Source: CAWEWH01 sp963812775 (lineage in GTDB: Bacteria > Pseudomonadota > Alphaproteobacteria > Rhizobiales > Beijerinckiaceae). Taken from it: DNA of 64,000 nucleotides. This document shows, in pieces, positions 62,641 through 64,000 of the stretch. The stretch covers positions 558,001-622,000 of the forward strand of contig CAWEWH010000007.1 of NCBI GenBank assembly GCA_963812775.1, given 5' to 3'. The notes under the pieces are model-generated. The model ran no database searches. It saw only the letters and a program-made list of their open reading frames with translations, and was not told the origin of the DNA. The position numbers and the translations under genes are program-made. Each line of letters begins with the position of its first letter. The stretch's first letter is position 1.

Positions 62641-63938
62641 TCCGCCGCCTCCAGAAGACGCCGCCCGGCGAGCCGCCACGGGATGGTGGCGCCCAGCGTC
62701 TCGGCGACCGCGAGCCCGGAGCGCAGGCCGTCCTCGTGAAAGCCGTGACCGGTCCAAGCGCCGCAGAACCAGGTGCGGCGCACTCCCTGGATCGTGTCGA
62801 GCTTCCCTTGCGCGGCGAGCGCGTCGCGGTCGTATTGGGGATGGTCGTAGGCAAGGCGCGCGAAGGTCAAGTCCTGGCGCGGCGAAAATGGCGGATTGAG
62901 GCTGACGAACAGCGGACAGCGCGGATCGATGCCCTGCAGCGCGTTCATCCAGTAGGTGACGGCGACCGGCACGCGCCCGTCCTCGCCCTTGAGCACGTTC
63001 CACGACGACCAGGCGGCCCTGCGCTTGGGCATGAGGCGCGGGTCGCGGTGCAGGTAGACGTCATTGCCGGCGTAGCGGATCGGCGTCAGCACGGCACGCT
63101 CGCTTGGGCTCGCGTCGCCCAGCATGGCGAGCGCCTGGTCGGAATGCGCCGCGATGATGACCTGGTCGAAGCGACGCGCGCGGCCGCTCGCATCCTGCAC
63201 GTCGACGCCGAGGTCGTGGCGCAGGATGCGCGTCACGGCGCTCTCCATGCGAGCGCGGCCGGCAAAAGGGGCAGTGAGCGCTTCCACATAGCGCCGACTG
63301 CCGCCGCTCACGGTCCGCCATTGCGGCCGGTTCCAGCTCATCAGGTGATGGTTCTCGAAAAAGGTGATGAAACTCTCGGCCGGGAAGTCGAGCATTCCGG
63401 CAATCGGCATCGACCAGATGGCGGCGCCCATCGGGATCAGATAGTCGTCGCGCAGGCGCGGCGAGAACTTGCGCAACGCGAGGTAGTCGCCGAGCGTCAG
63501 GCCGGCGAGGACCCCGGCGCGGCGATCGATGGGAGCCATGCGATTGAAGCGCCCCATCTCGGCGAGCATCTTGAGAAAGGCCGGCGACACGAGGTTGGCG
63601 CGCTGCGCGAACAGGCCGCCGAGCATGCGCTCGGTGCGGCCCGACCACTCGAAGGCCCCGCCGCGCGCCGATACCGAAAAGCTCATGTCGGAGGCTTGCG
63701 TCGGAATGCCCAGATGCGCGAACAGCGCCGTGAGATTGGGATAGTTCAGCTCGTTGTAGACGATGAAGCCGGTGTCGACGGAAATCGGCGTGCCGTCATA
63801 GTCGACGTCGACCGTGGCGCTGTGTCCGCCGAGGCGCGCCTCGCGCTCGTAGAGCGTCACCTCGTGGCGCGTCGAGGTGGTCAGCGCCCAGGCGGCAGCA
63901 TTGCCCGCGATGCCGCTCCCGATGATTGCGATTCGCAT
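62637..63938 (-). CDS. FAD/NAD(P)-binding oxidoreductase (amine-oxidase-like)
   Basis: A 433-residue flavoprotein with the N-terminal dinucleotide motif IAIIGSGIAGNAAAWAL, LYEREARLGGHSATVD, TGFIVYNELNYPNL, and the C-terminal WFCGAWTGHGFHEDGL that closes the FAD site. It belongs to the amine oxidase/phytoene-desaturase-like group and is probably an acyl-chain desaturase or oxidase, judged from its constant pairing with DUF1365 and Cfa proteins. It is the first gene of the minus-strand operon 63938-58915; a GGGGGC site precedes its ATG. The last 62 bases of the window are its leader. Confidence 0.92.
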   Translation of the reverse strand: MRIAIIGSGIAGNAAAWALTTSTRHEVTLYEREARLGGHSATVDVDYDGTPISVDTGFIVYNELNYPNLTALFAHLGIPTQASDMSFSVSARGGAFEWSGRTERMLGGLFAQRANLVSPAFLKMLAEMGRFNRMAPIDRRAGVLAGLTLGDYLALRKFSPRLRDDYLIPMGAAIWSMPIAGMLDFPAESFITFFENHHLMSWNRPQWRTVSGGSRRYVEALTAPFAGRARMESAVTRILRHDLGVDVQDASGRARRFDQVIIAAHSDQALAMLGDASPSERAVLTPIRYAGNDVYLHRDPRLMPKRRAAWSSWNVLKGEDGRVPVAVTYWMNALQGIDPRCPLFVSLNPPFSPRQDLTFARLAYDHPQYDRDALAAQGKLDTIQGVRRTWFCGAWTGHGFHEDGLRSGLAVAETLGATIPWRLAGRRLLEAAE

Positions 63939-64000
63939 GAATTCGCCCCCAGCTTACCGCTACGCTACGGCCCTGATTGGGAAAAGGTTTCAGGCCGCGG

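Overview
This is a gene-dense, high-GC window (roughly 65-68% by eye) from an alphaproteobacterium, most likely of the order Hyphomicrobiales (Rhizobiales; Bradyrhizobium/Xanthobacteraceae-like). The evidence is an alphaproteobacterial SOS box (GAAC-N7-GAAC) between uvrA and ssb, the metC-aapJQMP neighbourhood, an Omp25/31-type beta-barrel, a RgtE/RgtF-like lipid glycosylation operon, and several families of palindromic intergenic repeats of the kind common in this order. It looks like ordinary chromosome: there is no prophage, integrase, transposase or CRISPR array.

Layout: 1-4.3 kb has a gene start cut by the window edge, two tandem paralogous membrane proteins, an outer-membrane beta-barrel and a DUF2189 membrane protein. 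4.4-8.9 kb is a minus-strand operon of acyl-CoA synthetase, acyl-CoA dehydrogenase and esterase. 9.1-11.4 kb has a chemoreceptor with a degenerate globin-like sensor and a short-chain dehydrogenase. 11.5-20.5 kb is rich in DNA-maintenance genes: uvrA and a frameshifted ssb flank an SOS box, followed by a PP-loop ATPase, a DMT transporter, an M20 peptidase, recJ and a PilZ protein. 21-24.2 kb is an aldolase/dehydrogenase fusion with an MFS partner. 24.2-26.5 kb holds two palindromic elements, a small Cys-tailed secreted protein and a frameshifted membrane caspase-like gene. 26.6-34.1 kb contains an orphan GAF histidine kinase, a TetR regulator, acetoacetate decarboxylase, tRNA-Glu, a sirtuin, a double cold-shock protein, a DUF192 protein and small membrane proteins. 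34.2-35.5 kb is a tRNA-Pro / broken NDUFS4-like gene / tRNA-Arg / low-GC gene patch. 36-42.7 kb has an SDR, a PAP2 phosphatase, a large caspase/coiled-coil protein and a second PilZ protein. 42.9-47.2 kb has folE overlapping an ECF sigma factor, then a three-gene undecaprenyl-sugar/lipid glycosylation operon. 47.2-55 kb has metC, the aapJQMP amino-acid importer, a mercaptopyruvate sulfurtransferase and a tRNA-Ala editing protein. 55.2-64 kb has an SDR, an ada/2-oxoglutarate-oxygenase operon, a flavin reductase-like gene, and a tightly coupled operon of FAD oxidoreductase, DUF1365 protein, cyclopropane-fatty-acid synthase-like methyltransferase and MFS transporter.

The observations most worth following are: (i) a shared C-terminal Cys motif that links caspase-like proteins at two loci, once as a separate adjacent gene and once as a fused tail; (ii) palindromic repeats that have become part of coding sequences; (iii) single-base indels breaking four genes (ssb, caspase-like, NDUFS4-like, flavin reductase-like), which raises the question of assembly error versus real decay; and (iv) the FAD/DUF1365/CFA/MFS lipid-modification operon.
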